Origin: a virus
Length of the DNA stretch: 23,683 nt
Strand: one strand, 5' to 3'
Virus record (IMG/VR): IMGVR_UViG_3300032242_002807
Coordinates: 1-23,683 of that record
The position numbers and the translations under genes were made by a program. The notes under the pieces were generated by a model. The model was given only the letters and a program-made list of their open reading frames with translations. It was not told the DNA's origin and did no database searches. Shown piece by piece: positions 1 through 6,071 of this stretch; the stretch's first letter is position 1, and the number at the start of each line of letters is the position of its first letter.

Positions 1-17
1 ATTAAAAAAATAAAGTT

Positions 18-245
18 ATGAATATAGATTTAACACAATCAGAATTGAATGAATTAATTTATGCAATTGGTTTTGCACAAATAGAAGGTCGTTTGTTAAG
101 GAAAGACATTGCCGACCAAGTAAGTGATAAGTTATACCGTGCGTTAGCTTTAGAAAATGAACGCTTAGATAAGGTACTTGAACATGACTCAATTGTTCAT
201 GACATGAACTTTAAAACTAAATACATCCAAACAGGCAATTACTAA
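18..245 (+). CDS. Small hypothetical phage protein (75 aa)
   Basis: I do not recognise this protein. It is acidic to neutral, predicted mostly helical, with no signal peptide, membrane segment or cysteine. The start follows an A-rich leader ending AAATAAAGTT, the usual Bacteroidota-type start context here, and no Shine-Dalgarno sequence is present. It is the first of seven small same-strand genes, a layout typical of phage early regions that encode host-takeover or accessory peptides. Function is unknown; the reading frame is credible because spacing to the next gene is 12 bases and the strand is consistent. Confidence 0.75.
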   Translation: MNIDLTQSELNELIYAIGFAQIEGRLLRKDIADQVSDKLYRALALENERLDKVLEHDSIVHDMNFKTKYIQTGNY

Positions 246-257
246 AAACAAATATTT

Positions 258-491
258 ATGTCCAGACATAAAATCGAATCAGTGATTACAAAACAAATAA
301 CTGAGATATACAGCGCCACTGACATAGTGACGGCAAAAGAACTACTTAGAAACCTATTAAACGCCTCAAATATCAAGGACGTAGACAAATCTAAAATGCT
401 ATCTGAATTGGATAATCTCAAGACTTTGAAACAAGTTCAATTCTACGCGACCAATTGTATGTTTAAATTTGAGGGTTTAGGAATTGATTAA
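258..491 (+). CDS. Small hypothetical phage protein (77 aa)
   Basis: Unrecognised helical protein. Residues 20-56 are rich in Leu, Ala and charged residues and look like a pair of amphipathic helices; a single cysteine lies near residue 67. The ATG sits directly after AAATATTT, so its leader is less A-rich than its neighbours', and it may depend on the gene before it for expression. Its stop codon overlaps the first bases of a promoter box (488-499) that serves the next gene. No function can be assigned. Confidence 0.75.
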   Translation: MSRHKIESVITKQITEIYSATDIVTAKELLRNLLNASNIKDVDKSKMLSELDNLKTLKQVQFYATNCMFKFEGLGID

Positions 492-523
492 CCTCAACTC
501 CAACATTATATTTAGTATATAAA
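488..523 (+). promoter_or_regulatory. Early/middle-type phage promoter P1
   Basis: TTAACCTCAACT (488-499), then exactly 18 bases, then TATAAA (518-523) inside TTTAGTATATAAA. The same 12-mer with the same 18-base gap recurs at 2842-2877, and a G-variant at 1855-1890 and 1971-2006. Expected transcription start is near 530, leaving a short A-rich leader before the ATG at 541. It does not match the Bacteroidota housekeeping consensus (TTG / TAnnTTTG), so a phage activator or altered sigma may be involved; that is inference. Confidence 0.75.
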
Positions 524-540
524 AATAAAAAGTAAAAATT

Positions 541-792
541 ATGGGATTCTATTACGACAAACACTCCGACCAAGACAGAATGTTGAACAAGTTCGACAAA
601 GTAGCTAAACGCAATAAACAAGAGATTGATGAGAATCATCCCGATTTTGAACCTACTAGTTTACCACTAGCCGAACAATTTAAGTATTGGGCTAAAAAAG
701 ATGAGATGGAACGTATCGCTCGTGACGCTAAAAAAGCAGCTGAGGAAACTAAAGTAAATGAACCGTTTATTAGCCACTACAAACCCAAATAG
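541..792 (+). CDS. Small charged hypothetical protein (83 aa)
   Basis: Unrecognised. It is very rich in Lys, Asp and Glu with a long predicted helix over residues 40-72 (alternating charged and Ala residues), and no cysteine or membrane segment. It reads like a soluble, partly disordered phage peptide. It is preceded by promoter P1 and a leader ending AAAAAGTAAAAATT, which supports this ATG. It may be separately transcribed from the two genes before it. A weaker promoter candidate (770-806) overlaps its 3' end. Confidence 0.75.
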   Translation: MGFYYDKHSDQDRMLNKFDKVAKRNKQEIDENHPDFEPTSLPLAEQFKYWAKKDEMERIARDAKKAAEETKVNEPFISHYKPK

Positions 793-806
793 TATATTAG
801 TATATA
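770..806 (+). promoter_or_regulatory. Weak member of the P1 promoter family
   Basis: TTAGCCACTACA (8 of 12 match to TTRACCKCRACT), a 19-base gap, then TATATA (801-806) within ATTAGTATATACT. The -10 surroundings resemble the TTTAGTATATAA of P1 and P3, but the upstream box and spacing are off consensus. AGTATATACT (799-808) is a perfect palindrome and could instead be an operator. If active, it would give a leader of about 70 bases before the gene at 883. Confidence 0.4.
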
Positions 807-812
807 CTGATG

Positions 813-850
813 AAGGGGTGGCAAGTAAAGTCGAAAGGCTGACCTAGAAA
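813..850 (+). ncRNA. Possible structured 5' leader element
   Basis: In the 90-base gap before the gene at 883, AGTC (829-832) pairs with GGCT (837-840) around a GAAA tetraloop, and GGGT (816-819) pairs with ACCT (842-845) outside it, with an asymmetric internal loop. The sequence is markedly more G-rich than its surroundings, which are otherwise A/T. I do not recognise a known riboswitch or ribozyme class. It could be a regulatory leader or simply a chance hairpin. Confidence 0.3.
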
Positions 851-882
851 AACCAATTAAATTAAATAAAAATAAATAAAAT

Positions 883-1089
883 ATGACTATAGTAGATACA
901 ACCGTTTATAAAGCCTTCGTTTTCATAGTTGAAGATGGAGACATAGAATATGAAGTAAGATGTTCTGAAAATGATGCTTCTGATGACTGGGAAATATTTG
1001 ATATAACAAATGGAGGGTCAATTTCATTAGAAAGTGAATTAGGAAGTACTTTACTTGATTTATGTAGTGAACAAAAATTAATGAGTTAA
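883..1089 (+). CDS. Small acidic hypothetical protein (68 aa)
   Basis: Unrecognised acidic protein, predicted as a small beta-rich fold: residues 8-46 alternate hydrophobic and polar residues (KAFVFIVEDG, then EYEVRC) followed by a short helix. Two cysteines (residues 27 and 61) are present with no obvious metal motif. It follows a strong A-rich leader. Highly acidic small phage proteins can be DNA mimics, but nothing specific supports that here. Confidence 0.75.
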   Translation: MTIVDTTVYKAFVFIVEDGDIEYEVRCSENDASDDWEIFDITNGGSISLESELGSTLLDLCSEQKLMS

Positions 1090-1092
1090 ATT

Positions 1093-1317
1093 ATGACAGT
1101 TAAAGAACTAATAGAACAACTACAACAATTAGATCCTGAATTACATGTGTTCGTGAGTGGATATGAAGGTGGATATAATTATGCTGGTCCAATTATTGAG
1201 GATAAAGAATTTGCTTTGAATTTTCATGATGAATGGTATTATGGTAATCATGAAGTTGCTGATTATTCAGGGGTTGAGGAAGGTAATTATACAATAGTTA
1301 AAGGAATAATATTATAA
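1093..1317 (+). CDS. Small conserved phage protein, MTVKELIEQL-type (74 aa)
   Basis: The N-terminus (MTVKELIEQLQQLDPELHVF) matches a widespread pattern in small phage and bacterial proteins that begin with a T/S-V-K-E-L helix, an LDP turn and a beta strand carrying a glycine-rich EGGY segment (residues 24-27). Function of that group is not established. It starts three bases after the previous stop, so the two genes are probably co-transcribed and translationally linked. The very acidic, Tyr-rich C-terminal half is consistent with a compact alpha/beta fold. Confidence 0.8.
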   Translation: MTVKELIEQLQQLDPELHVFVSGYEGGYNYAGPIIEDKEFALNFHDEWYYGNHEVADYSGVEEGNYTIVKGIIL

Positions 1318-1331
1318 AAATAAAATAAGTT

Positions 1332-1613
1332 ATGAGAGTTATTTGTATTGAAGATTCATTATGGAAAGATGGATCAGCATATGATGGAACTATTGCCACC
1401 CATAAAGGAGCTATTTATCATGTTACAGGATCAGCTGATGCATCAGTATTAAGAGCCCAAGGATTTCCAGCCGCACCAGGTGTTTGGTATGGATTTTTAG
1501 AAGTACCTGGTGTGCATCATGGTGTTAGGTTTCTTGAGATACCTGAGGATGAGAATGAAGATGTGTCTGAAGAGTATGTTAGTGTAGCAGAAAGAAATAT
1601 TCTTAATTATTAA
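1332..1613 (+). CDS. Small conserved phage protein (93 aa)
   Basis: The arrangement of an N-terminal beta strand, a KGAIYHVTG segment (residues 25-33), a WYGFLEVPG segment (about 52-60) and a final FLEIPED strand (67-73) recalls a common family of small phage proteins with an SH3-like all-beta look. The function of that family is unknown. The acidic tail after residue 73 is likely flexible. A-rich leader AAAAATAAAATAAGTT supports the ATG. I am confident that it is a gene but not in any role. Confidence 0.75.
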   Translation: MRVICIEDSLWKDGSAYDGTIATHKGAIYHVTGSADASVLRAQGFPAAPGVWYGFLEVPGVHHGVRFLEIPEDENEDVSEEYVSVAERNILNY

Positions 1614-1623
1614 AAAATAAGTT

Positions 1624-1821
1624 ATGATAAACACAACAATTGAACGATTAATTGAAATTGAAAAAGAACGTGAACAAACCATGATGGATAAACAATTCCA
1701 ACAATGGATGAAAAAGCTTAACGTGTCTCGTTTATATACTGATAAGGCAGGTGCTCTTAGAGCAAATGAGCTTATGAATCAATATGATTTGAGTAAATAT
1801 AAGTATGTAGTAAATCTGTAA
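1624..1821 (+). CDS. Small helical hypothetical protein (65 aa)
   Basis: Unrecognised, basic and helical: residues 5-30 form a long charged amphipathic helix (IERLIEIEKEREQ), followed by a second helical half rich in Leu, Ala and Asn. The leader TTAAAAAATAAGTT is nearly the same as that of the gene before, and the gap is 10 bases. It is the last gene of the first small-gene block; a terminator-like hairpin follows 17 bases after its stop. Confidence 0.75.
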   Translation: MINTTIERLIEIEKEREQTMMDKQFQQWMKKLNVSRLYTDKAGALRANELMNQYDLSKYKYVVNL

Positions 1822-1838
1822 TATACAATATTTTAGTT

Positions 1839-1870
1839 AGGGAGTCCGGTTAGATTGACCGCGACTCCCT
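1839..1870 (+). terminator. Terminator-like hairpin with embedded promoter box
   Basis: AGGGAGTC (1839-1846) pairs perfectly with GACTCCCT (1863-1870); CGGT (1847-1850) pairs with ACCG (1858-1861) after a one-base bulge, leaving a 7-base loop. The stem is G+C-rich in an A/T-rich region and lies right after the last gene of the first block, so it probably ends that transcript. The downstream T-run is interrupted (TGCTATCTTTATT). The 3' arm overlaps the TTGACCGCGACT box of promoter P2. Confidence 0.65.
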
Positions 1871-1890
1871 TGCTATCTTTATTATATAAT
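1855..1890 (+). promoter_or_regulatory. Early/middle-type phage promoter P2
   Basis: TTGACCGCGACT (1855-1866), 18 bases, TATAAT (1885-1890). The same 13-mer ATTGACCGCGACT with the same gap recurs 116 bases downstream at P3. It overlaps the preceding terminator hairpin. It would drive the possible 19-residue peptide at 1907 and, by read-through, the ATPase module. Confidence 0.7.
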
Positions 1891-1906
1891 AAGAAAATAA
1901 AGAAAG

Positions 1907-1966
1907 ATGACGATTTTAATATTATGGTTTTTGTTAATGTACGGTTTGTTAAGTAAAAAGAAATAA
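1907..1966 (+). CDS. Possible membrane micropeptide (19 aa)
   Basis: ATG after the leader AAGAAAATAAAGAAAG opens a frame of 19 codons: MTILILWFLLMYGLLSKKK. It is a single hydrophobic stretch ending in a Lys cluster, the classic shape of a one-pass membrane peptide with its C-terminus in the cytoplasm. It sits between promoters P2 and P3, with P2's TATAAT ending 16 bases before the ATG, so the position of promoter and start fits a real gene. Toxin, holin-like or regulatory roles are all conceivable, and it may also be noise because it is so short. Confidence 0.45.
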   Translation: MTILILWFLLMYGLLSKKK

Positions 1967-1970
1967 TTAA

Positions 1971-2006
1971 TTGACCGCGACTAATTCGTTAAATTTAGTA
2001 TATAAT
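1971..2006 (+). promoter_or_regulatory. Early/middle-type phage promoter P3
   Basis: TTGACCGCGACT (1971-1982), 18 bases, TATAAT (2001-2006) within TTTAGTATATAATAATA. The start point should fall near 2013, giving a short A-rich leader before the RadA-like gene at 2024. Identity of the 12-mer and of the spacing with P2, and the shared TTTAGTATATAA with P1, make this the best-supported promoter in the window. Confidence 0.8.
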
Positions 2007-2023
2007 AATAAAAATTAAAAAAT

Positions 2024-2839
2024 ATGAACACAGGTAAAAAACGTGGTAGACCAAGTAAAAAACAAGTAGCTAACTTTACAGTTGTTCCAACTGAATTAAA
2101 ATTAGATATTGTACAATTGAGTAATTTGGATATTGATCCACGTATGATGAATACTATGCAAAGTGGTTTACCGATAGATGATTTAATTTCGCATGAAGGA
2201 GGTGTTCCATGTGCTACAAATATTATGTGTATAGGTGACCCAGGAGTAGGTAAAACAACTGTATTATTAGATTTATTAGCTTCTATGAATAATAAAGGAC
2301 ATAAATGTTTATTCATATCAGGTGAAATGGGTAAAAAACAAATGTTTAAATATACACAACGTTTCCCACAATTTAGAAATGTTAAAACATTGTTCATGGC
2401 TGATTATTTAGAACATAACACAAAAGAGGTTATTGAACAAGTAATGACTATGGGTTGGGATTGTGTGTTAATAGATTCAATTGCTGAGATTATAGAAGGT
2501 GTAAGAGATGATAATAAATGGGATCGTAAACAAGCTGAAAGCTGGTTAGTAGATTTATGTGTTAAGAATAATAAAGGTGATAATAATGAAAATGCTTATA
2601 CTTCATATTTGTTAATTCAACAAGTTACTAAATCAGGTGAGTTTGTAGGTTCAAATAAATTGAAACACATGACCGACGCAATGATGGAAATGAGAAGAAG
2701 AAGTGACCGTGACGGAGGAGGTACATATATGAACTTTATTAAGAATAGAAATGGTAATGTCGACCAACAATTTAGTTACGACTTACAAAACGATTACATT
2801 TACTACGGTTCAATTGTAGAAGCAGAAGACGAAGAATAA
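2024..2839 (+). CDS. RadA/Sms-like RecA-fold ATPase
   Basis: This is a RecA-superfamily ATPase closest in layout to the RadA/Sms core. Visible motifs are Walker A GDPGVGKT (residues 71-78), LFISGE (96-101, matching the RadA YVSGEE strand), Walker B VLIDS (148-152), a QQVTKSGEFVG segment (199-209) that parallels the RadA H-x-TK-G-AGP stretch, and KNRNG (240-244) in the place of RadA's KNRFG motif. The RadA zinc finger and C-terminal Lon-like domain are absent, so the protein is only 271 residues. The N-terminus has a basic AT-hook-like KKRGRPSKK (5-13), suggesting DNA binding. Related phage proteins act in recombination or replication as branch-migration or helicase motors. Driven by P3; first gene of the ATPase module. 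A DnaB-type helicase is less likely given the short length. Confidence 0.8.
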   Translation: MNTGKKRGRPSKKQVANFTVVPTELKLDIVQLSNLDIDPRMMNTMQSGLPIDDLISHEGGVPCATNIMCIGDPGVGKTTVLLDLLASMNNKGHKCLFISGEMGKKQMFKYTQRFPQFRNVKTLFMADYLEHNTKEVIEQVMTMGWDCVLIDSIAEIIEGVRDDNKWDRKQAESWLVDLCVKNNKGDNNENAYTSYLLIQQVTKSGEFVGSNKLKHMTDAMMEMRRRSDRDGGGTYMNFIKNRNGNVDQQFSYDLQNDYIYYGSIVEAEDEE

Positions 2840-2841
2840 TT

Positions 2842-2877
2842 TTAACCTCAACTAACTAATTAAATTAATTATATAAA
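2842..2877 (+). promoter_or_regulatory. Early/middle-type phage promoter P4
   Basis: TTAACCTCAACT (2842-2853), 18 bases, TATAAA (2872-2877). The 12-mer is identical to that of P1. The ATG at 2887 lies only 9 bases after the -10 element, so the transcript would be nearly leaderless for the small membrane protein. Confidence 0.7.
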
Positions 2878-2886
2878 TAAAAAAAT

Positions 2887-3066
2887 ATGAGTAATAAAGA
2901 ATCAAATGGATTAGGGCTTACAACAATATTATTTTTAATATTCATGACCCTCAAATTAACAAATTTTATTGATTGGTCTTGGTGGTGGGTTACTTCACCG
3001 TTATGGATTCCAATTATTGCCGCTATTGTTTTTTTTATCATTGTTGTTTTAATATTTAAAAAATAA
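2887..3066 (+). CDS. Small two-helix membrane protein (Fragile-X-F-associated-like)
   Basis: A 59-residue protein starting MSNKESNGLG. Residues 9-26 form one hydrophobic helix (LGLTTILFLIFMTLKLTN), then IDWSWWWVTSPLWIP (28-42), then a second hydrophobic helix (43-57) and a Lys-Lys end. The IDWSWWWV-SPLWIP block is the hallmark of small phage membrane proteins that annotation pipelines label transmembrane Fragile-X-F-associated protein. Their function is unknown; a holin-like or superinfection-exclusion role has no direct support. The gene is preceded by its own promoter P4 and followed four bases later by the next ATG. Confidence 0.75.
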   Translation: MSNKESNGLGLTTILFLIFMTLKLTNFIDWSWWWVTSPLWIPIIAAIVFFIIVVLIFKK

Positions 3067-3069
3067 ATT

Positions 3070-4200
3070 ATGTTGAATAATATTACTAAAATAAGATTTT
3101 CCCAATACTATAAAAATGGAAAAACAAATAATGGATTCAGACAAGTAGGGTATTGGAATGATAATAATGCCTTTATTAATGAAAAAGATAGTGTTTTATT
3201 ACAAATGGTGCTTAAAATAATTACTAAGTCAGAACCAATTCAATTGAATACTAATGATATTGTTTACGCTACTAAAGCAAGTGATATACCTCGTTTTAAA
3301 TTAAAGGAGTTTATTAAGGAAAATAAAATAAGAAAAACATCTAGAGCTAAAATGGCTAATATATTCATATTGAATAAAGGTGTTTTTTTAGATTTAATTA
3401 AGAAATTAGAGTATGGTGAACATTATTTTGTGAATGAAAAATACGCTATAAACAATCATAAACTTTGGGGTGATGGAGGTGTTTGGGAGGAAGCTAAAAA
3501 AGGATTTAACTCCTATACAGATAAAAACAATTATTTTCTTATAGAAAAAGATAAGAGTAATTGGAAGGATATGTTTAAGGATAGTAGTTTAGAACAATTA
3601 TTTAAAAATAATACTCACACAACTAAAGGTACTTTACTTAGTGTTTATAGAGAACAAAAATTAGTTGACTTACTTAGTATTATTATTGAACATAAAAGTG
3701 ATATCATAAGTGGAAAGAAAAAAATTGTGTTTGATGAGGATTTATTTGTTGAGTTAAATAAAGAAGGAATTGAACTCGATGATGAGTATTTACAAACACT
3801 TCGTGATATGTTGTTTAGTAAAGATGATTCTAATGTTAAGTTAGGTTTTGAAATGATGTCTAATTTAGTACTTAATCAAAGTACAATATTATCAATTTCA
3901 TTCCTATTAAATGAATTAATTTACCAAACTAGATTCAGACCAAGTTATTATACTAACAATAATACCAATTTAAAAGCGTTATTAAAACTACTTAAAACAA
4001 AAGGTATATATTGGGAACGTGATTGGAAAACGTTTGGTACTGGGTTGAGAAAGAACTTTAAAACAGGGAAAGAAGGTGCTATTGTTAAGAAGTTCTTATT
4101 AGATAATATTAATCGTGAATTTAAATTGAGTAACTCAGCTGCTGAGGAATTAGTTAATATAGTTTTTTCAACCGAAGCCCCAGAATTAAATTTAGTATAA
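3070..4200 (+). CDS. Hypothetical protein of the MoxR/VWA module (376 aa)
   Basis: I do not recognise this protein. It is basic, with a beta-rich or mixed first 150 residues, an acidic middle and a helical second half. Residues 244-266 (from LRDMLFSKDD to the following MMSNL) align without gaps with residues 15-37 of both small proteins at 5452 and 5798, suggesting a shared helical, HEAT-like repeat. No catalytic motif or membrane segment is visible. It lies between the RadA-like ATPase and the zincin-VWA protein, 10 bases from the latter, so it is probably a partner or substrate adaptor of the MoxR/VWA pair. Confidence 0.8.
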   Translation: MLNNITKIRFSQYYKNGKTNNGFRQVGYWNDNNAFINEKDSVLLQMVLKIITKSEPIQLNTNDIVYATKASDIPRFKLKEFIKENKIRKTSRAKMANIFILNKGVFLDLIKKLEYGEHYFVNEKYAINNHKLWGDGGVWEEAKKGFNSYTDKNNYFLIEKDKSNWKDMFKDSSLEQLFKNNTHTTKGTLLSVYREQKLVDLLSIIIEHKSDIISGKKKIVFDEDLFVELNKEGIELDDEYLQTLRDMLFSKDDSNVKLGFEMMSNLVLNQSTILSISFLLNELIYQTRFRPSYYTNNNTNLKALLKLLKTKGIYWERDWKTFGTGLRKNFKTGKEGAIVKKFLLDNINREFKLSNSAAEELVNIVFSTEAPELNLV

Positions 4201-4201
4201 A
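4168..4201 (+). promoter_or_regulatory. Weak member of the P1 promoter family inside a gene end
   Basis: TCAACCGAAGCC (8 of 12 match), a 16-base gap, TATAAA (4196-4201) in TTTAGTATAAAATAAAT. The TTTAGTATA context matches P1 and P3. It overlaps the last codons of the preceding gene and would start a transcript just before the zincin-VWA gene at 4211. Off-consensus spacing keeps confidence low. Confidence 0.35.
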
Positions 4202-4210
4202 ATAAATAAT

Positions 4211-5452
4211 ATGATAGATAATATACACGGCGATATAGCCAAACACTCTAAGACATTAATGTTTCGTGAACCGTTTTATGGATTGTTCCTAATCGGTCTG
4301 AATAAAGAATTAAGTGATACTGTCTCAACTGCTTGTGTTGCTAAAGATGGTATTAATACTAAGTTAGTTATTAGTCCTAAATTTTGGGAGACAATAGGTG
4401 ATGGTTGTAAAGTAGCTGTTTTGAAACATGAATTGTTACATATTGCATTTAAACACTTACAAATGTTTGATGAGTATGATGATAAAACATTATTGAACGT
4501 AGCTGCTGATTTAGAAATTAATCAATACATTCAAGACGAGTATAAAGATGATACTTGGGATGGTTTAGAAATTAATAAAGCACCTTGGGATGAATTAAAA
4601 TTACCTGAAAAAGCAGGTACTAGAAAGTATTATGAACTGATTAAAAAAGAAGCAGAACAAAATCCAGATGGTGATGTTGCTAAGTATTTAGATGCTGCTA
4701 AAGCTGCTAATGGTGATGGTGAACCTAGAGAAATAACTTTAGGAGACGGTACTAAAGTAACTGTTAAAGCGTCTCATGAGTTTTGGAAGCAATATGAGAA
4801 CATGGATGAAGCAGAAAAGAAATTGATGGAGAAACAAATTGAACATCAATTAAAAGATACTGCTAACCAAGTACAAAAACAAAGAGGACATATACCAGGT
4901 GAATTAAAAGAATTAATTGATAGTTTATATGTAAGTGAAGAAGCTGTTATTGATTGGAGAGCTTATTTAAGACGTTTTAATGGTATGGCTAGTAAAGTAT
5001 TTACTAAGAAAACAAGACGTAAACCAAATAAACGTTTTTATGGTAACCCAGCTCTTAAAATCAAACAAAGAAAAAATACATTAGTTGCTATTGATACTTC
5101 AGGTTCAGTTTCTAAGGATGATTTAAAGGAATTTTTAAGTGAAATTCATCACATATATAAAACAGGTACTGAAGTTACTGTTGTTGAATGTGATGCTCAA
5201 ATTGGAAGAGTTTATGAGTATAAAGGTGAAGCAAAAGAAGCTTTAGAAGTAACAGGTAGAGGAGGTACAAGTTATGAACCCGTGTTAGAATATCTATTTG
5301 AACATAAAGATAAATTTCAAAACTTAATCTACTTAACTGATGGTGAATGTTCAGTTAACACTACACCATGTAAACCTACTTTATGGGTTCACTGTTCAGG
5401 AAGAAGTATTAATGAAGATTTACCAGGTGCTAAAGTACAAATTAAATCATAA
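4211..5452 (+). CDS. Zincin-like metallopeptidase/VWA domain protein
   Basis: Two domains are readable. Residues 1-110 carry KHELLHIAFKH with HELLH at 73-77, a zinc-peptidase HExxH motif, followed by NVAADLEIN (96-104) where Asp100 could supply the third ligand; this resembles the DUF2201 putative metallopeptidase layout. Residues 288-400 form a VWA domain with a MIDAS: DTSGS (295-299), Thr353 in GRGGTSYEP and Asp377 in LTDGE. The middle (about 190-280) is helical and basic. Such proteins are regularly paired with MoxR AAA+ ATPases, and one is encoded at 6072. Together they probably form a chaperone-like complex that loads metal or remodels a protein target. Whether the peptidase site is active is unknown. 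The stop overlaps the next ATG (TAATG). Confidence 0.85.
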   Translation: MIDNIHGDIAKHSKTLMFREPFYGLFLIGLNKELSDTVSTACVAKDGINTKLVISPKFWETIGDGCKVAVLKHELLHIAFKHLQMFDEYDDKTLLNVAADLEINQYIQDEYKDDTWDGLEINKAPWDELKLPEKAGTRKYYELIKKEAEQNPDGDVAKYLDAAKAANGDGEPREITLGDGTKVTVKASHEFWKQYENMDEAEKKLMEKQIEHQLKDTANQVQKQRGHIPGELKELIDSLYVSEEAVIDWRAYLRRFNGMASKVFTKKTRRKPNKRFYGNPALKIKQRKNTLVAIDTSGSVSKDDLKEFLSEIHHIYKTGTEVTVVECDAQIGRVYEYKGEAKEALEVTGRGGTSYEPVLEYLFEHKDKFQNLIYLTDGECSVNTTPCKPTLWVHCSGRSINEDLPGAKVQIKS

Positions 5453-5820
5453 TGGAAAATATACACGACTTAGATCAAGACCAAATTTACAACTTGAAGG
5501 ATATGCTTACAAGTTGGAATATAGATGATATTAGAATAGCATTAACATTATTAAACAATGCTAACTTTGAAAATCCAGAAATTACTCAACAAGTAAATTA
5601 TTTAATGAATGAATGTCCAGGACTAAGATTTGCTGTGTTCAGTAATATTGAAGGTGGTCATCGTGTTCGATTTCATTATGAGGATAAAAGACAAGATAAA
5701 GGCCGTGAACAATTATTATATGTTGATGATGAGTCAACTTCAGAATCATTAAATTATTCTCCGTATCCATATCCACTCAATAAAATGAAAATCAATAATG
5801 GAAGAGAAACTAATTATTAA
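5452..5820 (+). CDS. Small module protein sharing a HEAT-like motif (122 aa)
   Basis: Unrecognised as a family. Residues 15-37 (LKDMLTSWNIDDIRIALTLL and on) are a helix-turn-helix-like repeat unit also present at exactly residues 15-37 of the next protein and at 244-266 of the 376-residue protein. The rest (about 45-122) is more beta-like and polar. Its ATG overlaps the stop of the zincin-VWA gene by one base, so the two are translationally coupled, which argues for a shared complex. Its own last 23 bases overlap the next gene. Confidence 0.8.
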   Translation: MENIHDLDQDQIYNLKDMLTSWNIDDIRIALTLLNNANFENPEITQQVNYLMNECPGLRFAVFSNIEGGHRVRFHYEDKRQDKGREQLLYVDDESTSESLNYSPYPYPLNKMKINNGRETNY

Positions 5821-6040
5821 TAAAGAGTTATTTAATGAATTGAAAATAATGATAAGTTCATCAAATGAACACGACGTAGTCATGGCCATTTCTATTATAG
5901 AAACGGCTGATGAATGGAATAAACAGAACCAAATAAAGAAAGAACGATTGTATGAGACTCTAAGAGAGAATGACCACATCAAAAACAGACATGAATTACA
6001 AATGAAGGTGTGGTTAGCGAATAATGACCTTAATCAATAA
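5798..6040 (+). CDS. Small module protein with the same HEAT-like motif (80 aa)
   Basis: Helical, charged protein. Residues 15-37 (LKIMISSSNEHDVVMAISII and on) align with no gap to residues 15-37 of the preceding protein; conserved positions are L15, K16, M18, S21, N23, D26, A30 and A37. The two genes look like a diverged tandem duplication of an N-terminal repeat. It starts inside the previous gene (23-base overlap), so it is translated by coupling. A promoter-like element before 6072 overlaps its 3' end. Confidence 0.75.
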   Translation: MEEKLIINKELFNELKIMISSSNEHDVVMAISIIETADEWNKQNQIKKERLYETLRENDHIKNRHELQMKVWLANNDLNQ

Positions 6041-6058
6041 CATAAATTTAATTATAAA
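6024..6058 (+). promoter_or_regulatory. Weak member of the P1 promoter family
   Basis: ATGACCTTAATC (8 of 12 match), a 17-base gap, TATAAA (6053-6058) in TAATTATAAATAAAAAG. The -10 side closely resembles P4, and the leader before the MoxR gene is like that of P1 (AAAAAGTAAAAA). The 11-mer ATGACCTTAAT recurs at 7433-7443 without a -10 element. Confidence 0.45.
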
Positions 6059-6071
6059 TAAAAAGTAAAAA

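Noticed and set aside
251-258. TATTTATG just before the gene at 258 as a late promoter
   Set aside because: It overlaps the start codon and lacks the upstream pyrimidine-rich part of the late candidates.
806-850. Hammerhead-ribozyme-like words CTGATGA and GAAA with a short AGG/CCT stem
   Set aside because: The stem that should follow CTGATGA does not pair with the bases before GAAA, and no complementary stem I is found, so the core cannot fold.
1981-2397. A 138-codon open frame on the minus strand
   Set aside because: It lies antisense to the RadA-like gene, which has clear motifs, and lacks a plausible leader or family resemblance.
5340-5528. A 62-codon plus-strand frame overlapping two genes
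   Set aside because: It overlaps the VWA MIDAS region and the following coupled gene in another frame and has no own leader.
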